Assembly (NCBI GenBank): GCA_018262775.1
Contig: JADFDU010000001.1
Span: 33,769 to 97,768, forward strand
DNA: 64,000 nucleotides
Source: Rhodocyclaceae bacterium
GTDB lineage: Bacteria > Pseudomonadota > Gammaproteobacteria > Burkholderiales > Rhodocyclaceae
Direction of reading: 5' to 3'
Part shown: positions 1 to 8,036 of the stretch, one piece after another
Numbering within the stretch: position 1 is the stretch's first letter
Layout of the letters: each line of letters begins with the position of its first letter
Notes under the pieces: model-generated
What the model saw: the letters and a program-made list of their open reading frames with translations, nothing else
Databases searched by the model: none
What the model was told of the DNA's origin: nothing
Translations under genes and position numbers: made by a program

Positions 1-112
1 ACTCCGGCTCGTCATTGAGGAAGCGCTCGAAAGGCGTGAGGCAGCCCTGCAGCGCAGCGCGCCGACGGCGGCACGAACGCCGCGTTGCCCCGCCTTGGGT
101 TGATATTTTGAG

Positions 113-159
113 TAATATATTGACCAAAATAGCTAGTTATGGTTAATATATTGACCAAA
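113..159 (+). promoter_or_regulatory. Two 16-bp direct repeats TAATATATTGACCAAA (113-128, 144-159) directly upstream of and abutting the start codon
   Basis: Exact repeat read in sequence, 31-bp centre-to-centre spacing, AT-rich island; second copy ends on the A of the ATG at 159. Confidence 0.75.
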
Positions 160-863
160 TGAGCACTTCGGAAATAATCAGCCTCGTCCTGGAACGCCAG
201 TTGTTGCTGCAACTGGGCGACCGGCTCAAGCGCCTGCGCAAAGCGCAGGGCGTCGGCACGGTCGAGATGGCCGCGCGCGCCGGGGTCACCCGCAACACAT
301 TGCGGGCAGTCGAGGCCGGCGATCCGACACCCTCCATCGGTACCTACCTGCGCGTAATGTCCATCCTGGGCATCTGCGGCGAGTTGGCTCTGCTGGCCGG
401 AGACACTATCCAGCCACCGCCGGCGGATTCCGCCGCGGCACGATCCCGGCGCGCGGCACCGGTGGTGCAGGTGCGTGTTTCGGTGGACGACGCTCTGCAC
501 CGGCTTCAGGATCTGCAGAGTCTGGCGCTCCATGAGGAGGCCGTACGGTTGGTGAAGGCGGACCCGGCCCTGGTGCTACAGGCCCAGGAAACCGTCAAGC
601 GCTGGCTCACCACCGGCGACTCGCGCTCCGCGAGCCTGTGGCGCGAGTGGCAGCGCATTCTGGGCGCGGGCGCCTGGCGCAAGGCGCTCGGCCGCACGCG
701 CCATGCCCAGCAACTGCGGCAGGCCTCGCCGCTCATCACCGTCCTTCCGGAAGAGGTGCGACAACGCATCCTGCGGCAAGTGAGTGCCCTTAAAAAAGGG
801 GTCGTGATCGGCGGCGATCCAGGAGAGCCGCAGGACGGGAAGAATTTCCGGGAAACACCATGA
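159..863 (+). CDS. XRE-family helix-turn-helix protein, antitoxin-like
   Basis: N-terminal HTH (RLKRLRKAQGVGTVEMAARAGVTRNTLRAVEAGDPTPSIGTYLRVM); overlaps downstream nucleotidyltransferase gene by 4 bp. Confidence 0.75.
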   Translation: MSTSEIISLVLERQLLLQLGDRLKRLRKAQGVGTVEMAARAGVTRNTLRAVEAGDPTPSIGTYLRVMSILGICGELALLAGDTIQPPPADSAAARSRRAAPVVQVRVSVDDALHRLQDLQSLALHEEAVRLVKADPALVLQAQETVKRWLTTGDSRSASLWREWQRILGAGAWRKALGRTRHAQQLRQASPLITVLPEEVRQRILRQVSALKKGVVIGGDPGEPQDGKNFRETP

Positions 864-1420
864 CACGAGATGAACTCGAACATATCATCCGCGCCGCGGG
901 CGAAATCACGAACGAGTACGAGTTCGTGATCGTCGGGAGCCAGTCAATGCTCGGCTCCGTGCCCAACCCCGAAGAAGTATTCACCGTGTCCATGGAGGCC
1001 GACATCTATCCGCTCCACGCCCCCGAACTCGCTGACACGATCGACAGCGCCATCGGCGAAGCCTCGCCGTTCCACCAGCAATTCGGCTACTACGCTCAGG
1101 GAACAAACCCCGCAACCGCCCTGTTGCCTAAAGATTGGATGCAACGCGTGCATCGAGTCCAGAACGCAGGTACCGGAGATCGAGTGGGCTACTGCCTAGA
1201 CGTGCTCGACCTCTTCCTTTCGAAGGCCGTGGCGGGACGCGAGAAGGATCGCGAGTTCTGCAAGGCGCTGTTGGTGCACGGCTACGTTACTCCGGGGCGG
1301 GTGTTGCAGGCGGTACCAAGCATGCCCATCGACGACAAGGGCCTGCGAACACTGCGCGCAACGATTCGCCGCTGGGTGAAAGCCGTACGAGACGCCGGTC
1401 ACAACGTTCCCGAGGAGTGA
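860..1420 (+). CDS. DUF6036-like nucleotidyltransferase (putative toxin partner)
   Basis: VIVGSQSML ... EADIYPL nucleotidyltransferase-like motif; ATGA overlap with HTH gene. Confidence 0.65.
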   Translation: MTRDELEHIIRAAGEITNEYEFVIVGSQSMLGSVPNPEEVFTVSMEADIYPLHAPELADTIDSAIGEASPFHQQFGYYAQGTNPATALLPKDWMQRVHRVQNAGTGDRVGYCLDVLDLFLSKAVAGREKDREFCKALLVHGYVTPGRVLQAVPSMPIDDKGLRTLRATIRRWVKAVRDAGHNVPEE

Positions 1421-1462
1421 GCGGCGCAAAGCACAGGACTCCCTGGCAAAGCCGAAGGATAC

Positions 1463-3802
1463 TTACTCCGCGCGCAGCATCGGCCGCGCGGCGTTGATGA
1501 CGACGAGGATGCTGCTGGCGGACATGGCGATGGCGGCGGCGAGGGGGTTGAGGACGCCGGCCATCGCCAGCGGAATGGCGACGACGTTGTAGGCGAGCGC
1601 CCAGCCGAGGTTCTGGCGGATGCGGCGGCGGGTGATGGCGATGAGGTCGAAGGCGTCGATGACGCGATCGAGGCGCTTGCCGGGGATGACGACGTCGGCG
1701 GCTTCGGCGGCGAGCGCGGTGGGCGCGCCGAAGGCGATGCCGAGGTCGGCTTCGGCGAGCGCCGGTGCGTCGTTGCTGCCGTCGCCGATCATGGCGACGC
1801 GGCCCTTGGCTTTCAACCTGCGGATGACGGCGGCCTTGGCTTCGGGCGGCACGCCGGCATGGACTTCGTCGACGTGCGCCTGGTAGCCGTTGGGATGCTC
1901 GGCGCCAGTGAGGAGGACGACGCGACTGTGGCGGCGCAGGCGCGCGACGACCTGTTCCCATTCCGGGCGCGAACTGTCGCGGGTGACGATGGCCCCTTCG
2001 GCGCGGCCGTCCCAGCCGACGAAGGAGACGACACTCTCGCCGTGGCGATGCTGTTCCATCTCTTGCGCCAGCGTGTCCGGAATCGTCCAGCCGAGCGTGG
2101 CGAAGAGGGCGCGGCTGCCGACCGCGACGCGCTTGCCGGCGACGACGGCCGAGGCGCCGCGGCCGGGATGGATGTCGACCTCGGTGGCGCTGCGGCTGGC
2201 GTCGAGCCGCGCGATGGCGCGGGCGACGGGATGCGGCGAATGCCGCTCGACGGCGGCGGCGCGGGCGGCAATTTCGGCCGGGCCAATCACTTCGACAACG
2301 GCCATCTCGCCGGTGGACAGGGTGCCGGTCTTGTCGAGGGCGATGACGTCGACGTCGGGCGAGTTCTCGAAGAGGTTGGCAGCGGTGATGACGATGCCGC
2401 GTTGCAGCGCGGCATTGATGGCGGCGGCAGTGGTGAGCGGAATGGCGAGGCCGAAGGTACACGGGCAGGAGACGATCAGCGTGGCCAGGCTCGCCAGCAG
2501 CGCCTTCTCGATGGGCGCGCCACTGATGTGAAAGCCGAGCCCGACGAGGCAGGCGAGCACCAGCACAATCGGCACGAAGGCGCGCGCGAGGCGGTCGATG
2601 CGGCCCTGCAGGCCGGTGCCGGCGCTCTGCGTGTGCCAGAGGATGCGCGCGAGGTTGGCCATGCGGCTTTCGATGTGCGGCCCGGTCTCGATCTCCAGGT
2701 TGCCTTCGAGCAGGACGCTGCCACCGAGTACTTTCTCGCCGGCGCCGCGCAACACCGGGAAGGGCTCGCCGGTGAGGAGGGATTCGTCGACGGCGCCCTC
2801 GCCTTCGACAATGCCGCCGTCGACGGGAATGGCTTCGCCCTGGCGCACGAAGACGCGGTCGCCGGGCAGCAGGTCGGCGAGTTCGCACATGAGGTACTGG
2901 CCGTCGCGCAGGACGCAGGCCTGCGGCGACCAGGCGCGCATGATGGTGTTGAGCGACTGCGTGGCGCGCGCGCGCATGCCGCGTTCGAGGAAGCGGCCGA
3001 TGGTGATCACCGCGACGAGCGTGCCCGCCACTTCGAAATAGAGGTCGATCGGGTCGTGGAACAGCTGCACCACGCTGTAGCCCCAGGCGGAGAGGATGGA
3101 CAGGGCAAGCAGGGCGTCCATGTTGAGCAGGCCGGCGCGGATGCCCGTCCACGCCCCGCGCAGGATCGGCCAGCCGACGTAGAAGACGAGGATCGAGGAC
3201 AGCAGGAAGAGGGCGCTGGGCGTGAGGATGAACGCCATCCAGCGCATGGCGCCGTAATCCTCCACCGTGAGGAGGCCGGCGTGGATCGGGTAGATGAACA
3301 GCAGGGTGAGCATCATCACCGACGAGGCGAGCGTGGCGCCGGTGAGCAGCCGCAGCAGGTCCATGCCTTCGTCGTATTCCGGCACGGGTTCGTTGCGCAG
3401 CTGGGCACGGTAGCCGGCGCGGCTGACGAGCGCCGGCAGTTCGGCTTCCTGGACGAGGGCGGGATCGTAGACGATGCGGGCCGTGGCGGTGGCGTAGTTC
3501 GACGCCGCGGCGAGCACGCCGGGGTGCTTCAGGGCGAGCTTCTCGATGAGGAATTCGCAGGAGGCGCAGTGCATGCCGTCGATCCACAGGAAGGCTTCGC
3601 TGCCCTGCGGCTCGGGCACTGTGTTCGCCGTATTGCGGGGACTGACTTTTGCGGCGGTGAAGACGTCTTCACCGAAGGCGCGGTACACCTCGCGGCAACC
3701 GTAGCAGCAGAAGGCGTGCCCGGCATCCTGGATCGGCGGCTCGGGTGCGGGCAGGCCGCAAAGCTGGCAGGGAATGGCGATCAGGGTTCTGTCCATGCGC
3801 AT
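1463..3802 (-). CDS. Heavy-metal (Cu) translocating P-type ATPase, CcoI/FixI-like
   Basis: N-terminal CxxC and FCCYGC region, GMHCASC MBD, SCPC membrane motif, DKTGT phosphorylation site, GDGSNDAPAL. Confidence 0.92.
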   Translation of the reverse strand: MRMDRTLIAIPCQLCGLPAPEPPIQDAGHAFCCYGCREVYRAFGEDVFTAAKVSPRNTANTVPEPQGSEAFLWIDGMHCASCEFLIEKLALKHPGVLAAASNYATATARIVYDPALVQEAELPALVSRAGYRAQLRNEPVPEYDEGMDLLRLLTGATLASSVMMLTLLFIYPIHAGLLTVEDYGAMRWMAFILTPSALFLLSSILVFYVGWPILRGAWTGIRAGLLNMDALLALSILSAWGYSVVQLFHDPIDLYFEVAGTLVAVITIGRFLERGMRARATQSLNTIMRAWSPQACVLRDGQYLMCELADLLPGDRVFVRQGEAIPVDGGIVEGEGAVDESLLTGEPFPVLRGAGEKVLGGSVLLEGNLEIETGPHIESRMANLARILWHTQSAGTGLQGRIDRLARAFVPIVLVLACLVGLGFHISGAPIEKALLASLATLIVSCPCTFGLAIPLTTAAAINAALQRGIVITAANLFENSPDVDVIALDKTGTLSTGEMAVVEVIGPAEIAARAAAVERHSPHPVARAIARLDASRSATEVDIHPGRGASAVVAGKRVAVGSRALFATLGWTIPDTLAQEMEQHRHGESVVSFVGWDGRAEGAIVTRDSSRPEWEQVVARLRRHSRVVLLTGAEHPNGYQAHVDEVHAGVPPEAKAAVIRRLKAKGRVAMIGDGSNDAPALAEADLGIAFGAPTALAAEAADVVIPGKRLDRVIDAFDLIAITRRRIRQNLGWALAYNVVAIPLAMAGVLNPLAAAIAMSASSILVVINAARPMLRAE

Positions 3803-3863
3803 GTCGGCAGGGCTGGCGAATATCCTGGCCCTTCGCCCTCATGATACCCCCCCCTCACCCCAG

Positions 3864-3889
3864 CCCTCTCCCCGCAAGCGGGGAGAGGG
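3864..3889. repeat. Perfect hairpin CCCTCTCCCCGC-AA-GCGGGGAGAGGG
   Basis: 12-bp inverted repeat between the P-type ATPase and the oxidase operon. Confidence 0.7.
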
Positions 3890-3911
3890 GGAGGCGGGAT
3901 GAAACAGCAGG

Positions 3912-5441
3912 CTAGGCCGTGGCCATTTCGCCCATGGGGGCGGAGATCTCGCGGGACTTCATCATGTTGTACACAAAGAGCGCGAACGAGGCGCCGAGGA
4001 TGAGGCCGAAGAACACGATGAGGTCACCGTAGAACATCCAGCCTTCCTGGTTCCAGGCGGCGAAGCGCCGCGGCATGCCGGCCGAGCCGGCAGCCAGCAT
4101 CGACAGCGCCGCACCGATGCCGCCAATGGTGAAGAGGCGGACGAACCAGGTGCCCAGCACGGGATCGAGCTTGCGGCCGGTCATCACGGGGTAGTGGTGG
4201 TAGAGCACGCCCATCCACATCATGGACATCGCCACGATCACCGTCATGGTGTGGCCGCTCTGCCACATCGTGCCATGCAACTGGTAGGCCCAGGCGATGT
4301 TCGAGGTGACCATGGCGCTGGCGCCGTCGAGGATGTACAGCACCCAGCCGATCAGCGCGGCCATGATGCCCGGCTCGGGGCGCAGACCATGCTGCCAGAT
4401 GGTGGCGAAGATGGTGAAGATGCTGAGGGCGGCGCCGATGCCGGTGCCCCAGCTCATGATGTTGCCCCAGTAGGACAGCATGGACGGCTGGTTCGGATAC
4501 AGTGTGATGAAGTGGTGCAGGAACGAGGTGACGGACGTCACCAGCAGGATCCACAGCGCCAGGTTGGCGAGCTTGTCGCTGAACAGCTTGCGCGTGCCGT
4601 CGGCCAGGTACAGCGGCAAGGTGGCGTAGAGCGCGCTCGTCACCATGATCGCCATCGCTTCCATGAGGTTGTGGGCGAAGATGAAGAAGGCGTACTGGAA
4701 GACCACCGGTTCCGTCGCCCAGGACGCCATCGACATCGGAATGATGCCGTAGAGCGCGCCCACCACCGTCGTGCCGACAATGACCAGCGGCGTACCCGCG
4801 ACCAGCAGTACCAGGGCGGCGAGGATCATGCCCAGCATGCCGGGGTCGTTGAGCGTGCGCGCCGAGAGAACGAGCTCGGGCCGCTTCTTGCCGAAGAACA
4901 TCATCTTCAGTACCAGCATCGGATAGAGCAGGATCATGCAGGCGAGGACGAGGTAGATGCCGGTGAAGCCGACTATGACCGAGTTCATGCTCCACACGCC
5001 CATCTGCGCGCCCACCAGCGGCAGCGGGTACATGACGATAAGACTCACCTTGAGGCCCATGAGGACGGCTACCGTCAGCAGGGCCGCGCCCAGGTTCATG
5101 GTGATGAACGTCATGGCGGGCAACCAGCCCGTGATCGCCTTGCCCACGCAGCCGCCCGAGCGGTGCAGGCCGACGCCCACCATGAGCTGGAACGAGAACG
5201 GGAAGGCCAGCGCCGCGCCATGCAGCGTCAGGCCCGTGTAGTAATGGTCGGTGTTGAGATCGAAGATCTGCGTCGCCGGCATGACGAAGCCGAGCAGACC
5301 GGCAACGGCGAGCCAAATGAACGAGGCCATGATCATCAGGGCCGGCCAGGCGTTGATCTCTTCCAGGCCGGTACTCTTGTCGACGGGGAACATCCTGCCG
5401 AAGATCGGCGTCTTTTGAATGATTGCGGTGGCGATTGTCAT
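3912..5441 (-). CDS. Heme-copper oxidoreductase subunit I, NOR-like (HxxxE instead of HPEVY)
   Basis: Multi-TM protein with LHG (TM2), AHNLMEAM (TM6), LHHFIT (TM7), SGHTMTV (TM10). Confidence 0.85.
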   Translation of the reverse strand: MTIATAIIQKTPIFGRMFPVDKSTGLEEINAWPALMIMASFIWLAVAGLLGFVMPATQIFDLNTDHYYTGLTLHGAALAFPFSFQLMVGVGLHRSGGCVGKAITGWLPAMTFITMNLGAALLTVAVLMGLKVSLIVMYPLPLVGAQMGVWSMNSVIVGFTGIYLVLACMILLYPMLVLKMMFFGKKRPELVLSARTLNDPGMLGMILAALVLLVAGTPLVIVGTTVVGALYGIIPMSMASWATEPVVFQYAFFIFAHNLMEAMAIMVTSALYATLPLYLADGTRKLFSDKLANLALWILLVTSVTSFLHHFITLYPNQPSMLSYWGNIMSWGTGIGAALSIFTIFATIWQHGLRPEPGIMAALIGWVLYILDGASAMVTSNIAWAYQLHGTMWQSGHTMTVIVAMSMMWMGVLYHHYPVMTGRKLDPVLGTWFVRLFTIGGIGAALSMLAAGSAGMPRRFAAWNQEGWMFYGDLIVFFGLILGASFALFVYNMMKSREISAPMGEMATA

Positions 5442-5469
5442 GGTGTGTCCTCCTCCGGGCGGGTCAGTC

Positions 5470-6066
5470 TCAATTATTCTTCACAATGGTCAGTTCATCC
5501 ATCATCGCATGGTGCGCGATGCCGCAGTACTCGAGGCAGCGCACCTTGTATTTGCCCGGCTCATTGAACGTATGTATGAGCGTGGTGGGGTTTTTCAGGC
5601 CCGGCATGAGCATCATGGTGAACAGCATCCTGCCGTCGGGGTGGTACACCGCGAAGCCGTGCATGGTGTCTTTGCTCCGGCCGGAGAAGCGCACGGTGCT
5701 GCCGGCTTCAATCTGGCGGTTCGATATGTCGAAGGCCCATGAGGTCGCCGAGACGTCGACTTCATGCAGTGGCTGATTGCTGGTCGCGGCATGCGCGGCC
5801 TTGATCAGCGGCATGAATTTGAGGCTGGCAAGGTTCACGCCGACGAAGATGACGAACGCCACGGTCAGCCAGATGCCCTCAAGCCGCGACAATGTCGCCC
5901 GCGGTGTGGCGCTCGGCCCGGAGTCGGTGACGCTTTTTCTGTACACGACGTAGAAGAACATGGCCGCGAACGGCACCAGCATGAAGAGCGTCATCCAGAA
6001 TGCGCCCCATCCGGTAAATAGCATATCCAGCATTTGTTGCCTCCTTTGGCGGTACGGGCTACTCAA
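5470..6066 (-). CDS. Cytochrome c oxidase subunit II-like protein with CuA site
   Basis: N-terminal TM helices, cupredoxin domain with MHGFAVYH and CLEYCGIAHHAM (CxxxCxxxHxxM). Confidence 0.88.
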   Translation of the reverse strand: MSSPYRQRRQQMLDMLFTGWGAFWMTLFMLVPFAAMFFYVVYRKSVTDSGPSATPRATLSRLEGIWLTVAFVIFVGVNLASLKFMPLIKAAHAATSNQPLHEVDVSATSWAFDISNRQIEAGSTVRFSGRSKDTMHGFAVYHPDGRMLFTMMLMPGLKNPTTLIHTFNEPGKYKVRCLEYCGIAHHAMMDELTIVKNN

Positions 6067-6223
6067 CGGCAGCCGAACTTATCGGTCGAACAGGTGTGCC
6101 GGCTGCGTCTGCTCTGTGTCTACCCTGTGTCTGCTGATGGACCCCTCAGACACACACGCCGGCACGCTATCTCTTTTGTAGTAGCAGAAACTTAAACCTG
6201 GCAACCGGGCCGGACAATTAGGA

Positions 6224-6261
6224 TGTCTACCTAGTAGGGCGGAGGATGTCCCTGATTGATC
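6224..6261 (+). promoter_or_regulatory. Bipartite element TGTCTACCTAG-N12-TGTCCCTGATTGATC
   Basis: Also present, same spacing, at 11782-11819 (minus). Confidence 0.7.
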
Positions 6262-6340
6262 ACCGGCATGAGCGGACTAGACTGATACGCTCTGATACGC
6301 TCGACAACCCGCCCATAACCTGCGCATACAGGAGCTACTT

Positions 6341-7249
6341 ATGGCTGAGACGCTTCTCACACGCCACCTCACCCGGCCCGGCATCAACGACAGGCTGCGG
6401 AGCTATATTCGCCTGACCAAGCCGCGCGTGGTGTCGCTGATCGTTTTCTGCGCGGTAATCGGCATGTTTCTTGCCACCCCCGGCATGGTGCCGCCGACGA
6501 TACTCGTTGCGGCCACGCTTGGCATCGCCCTGGTGGCCGGCGCCGCCGCCGCCGTGAACTGCCTGATCGAACGCCAGATCGACGCCATCATGGCGCGCAC
6601 CCGCGGCCGGCCGCTACCGCGCGGTGACGTGAACACGCTCGAAACCTTCCTCGTCTCCGGTGCGCTGGGCGGCTTCGGCCTGTCGCTGCTCTATGCCTAC
6701 GTGAATCCGCTGACCATGTGGCTGACGCTGGCGACCTTCATCGGCTACGCCATCATCTACACGGTGATCCTGAAGCCACTGACACCGCAGAACATTGTCA
6801 TCGGCGGTGCCTCCGGCGCCATGCCGCCGGTACTCGGCTGGGCGGCCGTCACCGGGCAGATGCCGGAGCAGGCGTGGCTGCTGTTCCTCATCATCTTCGT
6901 GTGGACGCCGCCGCACTTCTGGTTCCTGGCGCTGTATCGCGCCAAGGAGTACGCCGACGTGAATCTGCCGATGCTGCCGGTGGTGCATGGGCGCGAGTAC
7001 ACCCAGCGCAGCATCTTCGCCTACTCGCTCGGCCTGGCGCTGGTGGCGCTGATGCCCTTCTTCATCGGCATGAGCGGCTGGTTCTATCTGGCGGCGGCGG
7101 TGCCGCTGAATGCGCTGTTCATCAGGCATGCCTGGCGCATCTGGCGCCGCTACAGCGATCCGCTGGCGCAGCAGGCCTTCCGCTATTCGATCCTCTATCT
7201 GTCCCTGCTCTTCGCCGCCCTGCTGGTCGATCACTACCTGCCCTACTGA
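6341..7249 (+). CDS. ctaB: Protoheme IX farnesyltransferase (heme O synthase)
   Basis: UbiA-superfamily membrane protein; [57 protein letters not shown]. Confidence 0.95.
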   Translation: MAETLLTRHLTRPGINDRLRSYIRLTKPRVVSLIVFCAVIGMFLATPGMVPPTILVAATLGIALVAGAAAAVNCLIERQIDAIMARTRGRPLPRGDVNTLETFLVSGALGGFGLSLLYAYVNPLTMWLTLATFIGYAIIYTVILKPLTPQNIVIGGASGAMPPVLGWAAVTGQMPEQAWLLFLIIFVWTPPHFWFLALYRAKEYADVNLPMLPVVHGREYTQRSIFAYSLGLALVALMPFFIGMSGWFYLAAAVPLNALFIRHAWRIWRRYSDPLAQQAFRYSILYLSLLFAALLVDHYLPY

Positions 7250-7454
7250 GCAAAGCTGCGGCCGCATGGCCGCAGCACACCCTTCTCTAAAGGGTTATCC
7301 CCTATTTCGCAAGGGGTACTTCCCGAAGCGTTTCAAGGAACGCCCCAATTCAATTGCACACGGATTTGCCCCACATTCAGCAGCGGGCAATGTTTGGCAA
7401 TGGTTGACAGGTGCCCGCTAATTCCACAACAAGAACTTATGGAGGAAACCCGTC

Positions 7455-7982
7455 ATGTCGCAGGCAGCCTTGAAGGAAGCGCTCAGCAAGACCGTGAAAG
7501 GCATTCAGGACAATCCCGTCATGTCGCGCGTGGTTTTCGAAGCGCAGACGGCGCTGGTCGAGGGCGTGCGTTGTAGCGGTCACGTGCGCAACTTCCCACC
7601 GATGGACGTCGACGAACCGCCGGAGCTCGGCGGCGGCGACAAGGGTGCGAATCCGGTCGAGCTGGTGCTCGTCGCGCTCGGCACCTGCCAGGAGATCATG
7701 TACGCCGCCATGGCCGCAATGATGGGCATCCAGCTGGACGAAGTGAAGGTCAGCCTGAAAGGATCGCTCGACCTGAAGGGCCTGTTCGGCATGGACCCCG
7801 CCATCCCGCCGGGCTACCAGAAGATCACTTACGAAACCATCCTCCGCAGCCCTGCACCCGCAGCACAACTGCAGCAACTGATCGAGGCAGTGGAGAGCCA
7901 TTGCCCCGTACTGGACACGCTCGTGCGGCCCATCGAGGTGTCGGGCAAGGTGACGATCAACGGCGCCCTGATGGCGGCCTGA
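7455..7982 (+). CDS. OsmC-family protein
   Basis: Both redox-type cysteines retained (ALGTCQEI and SHCPVLDTL). Confidence 0.85.
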   Translation: MSQAALKEALSKTVKGIQDNPVMSRVVFEAQTALVEGVRCSGHVRNFPPMDVDEPPELGGGDKGANPVELVLVALGTCQEIMYAAMAAMMGIQLDEVKVSLKGSLDLKGLFGMDPAIPPGYQKITYETILRSPAPAAQLQQLIEAVESHCPVLDTLVRPIEVSGKVTINGALMAA

Positions 7983-8036
7983 TGCCTGAAGGCGTCGGCG
8001 CATGGCAACGCGCTGACGCCTTTCTGTTGCGAGAGG

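Noticed and set aside
1-110. Minus-strand translation fragment ...CRRRRAALQGCLTPFERFLNDEPE at the left window edge
   Set aside because: Could be part of a gene extending leftwards, but too short and without a recognisable family or start.
1859-3844. 661-aa + strand ORF antisense to the P-type ATPase, and similar very long antisense ORFs (4194-5567, 13584-15164, 15889-17439, 31223-33679, 34058-36142, 38251-41490)
   Set aside because: Low-complexity R/A/G/D-rich translations with no recognisable domain, exactly opposite well-supported genes; expected artefacts in GC-rich DNA.
3847-3895. CCCTCTCCCCGC hairpin as a specific regulatory RNA
   Set aside because: Looks like a generic intergenic palindromic repeat of a type common in proteobacteria (similar CCCTTCCCCC/GGGGGGAAGG near 44468-44499); no independent evidence for an ncRNA.
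6251-6275. TTGATC within CTGATTGATCACCGGCATG considered as an FNR/ANR box (TTGAT-N4-ATCAA)
   Set aside because: Second half-site is not present (GGCAT), and the homologous element at 11782 also lacks it.
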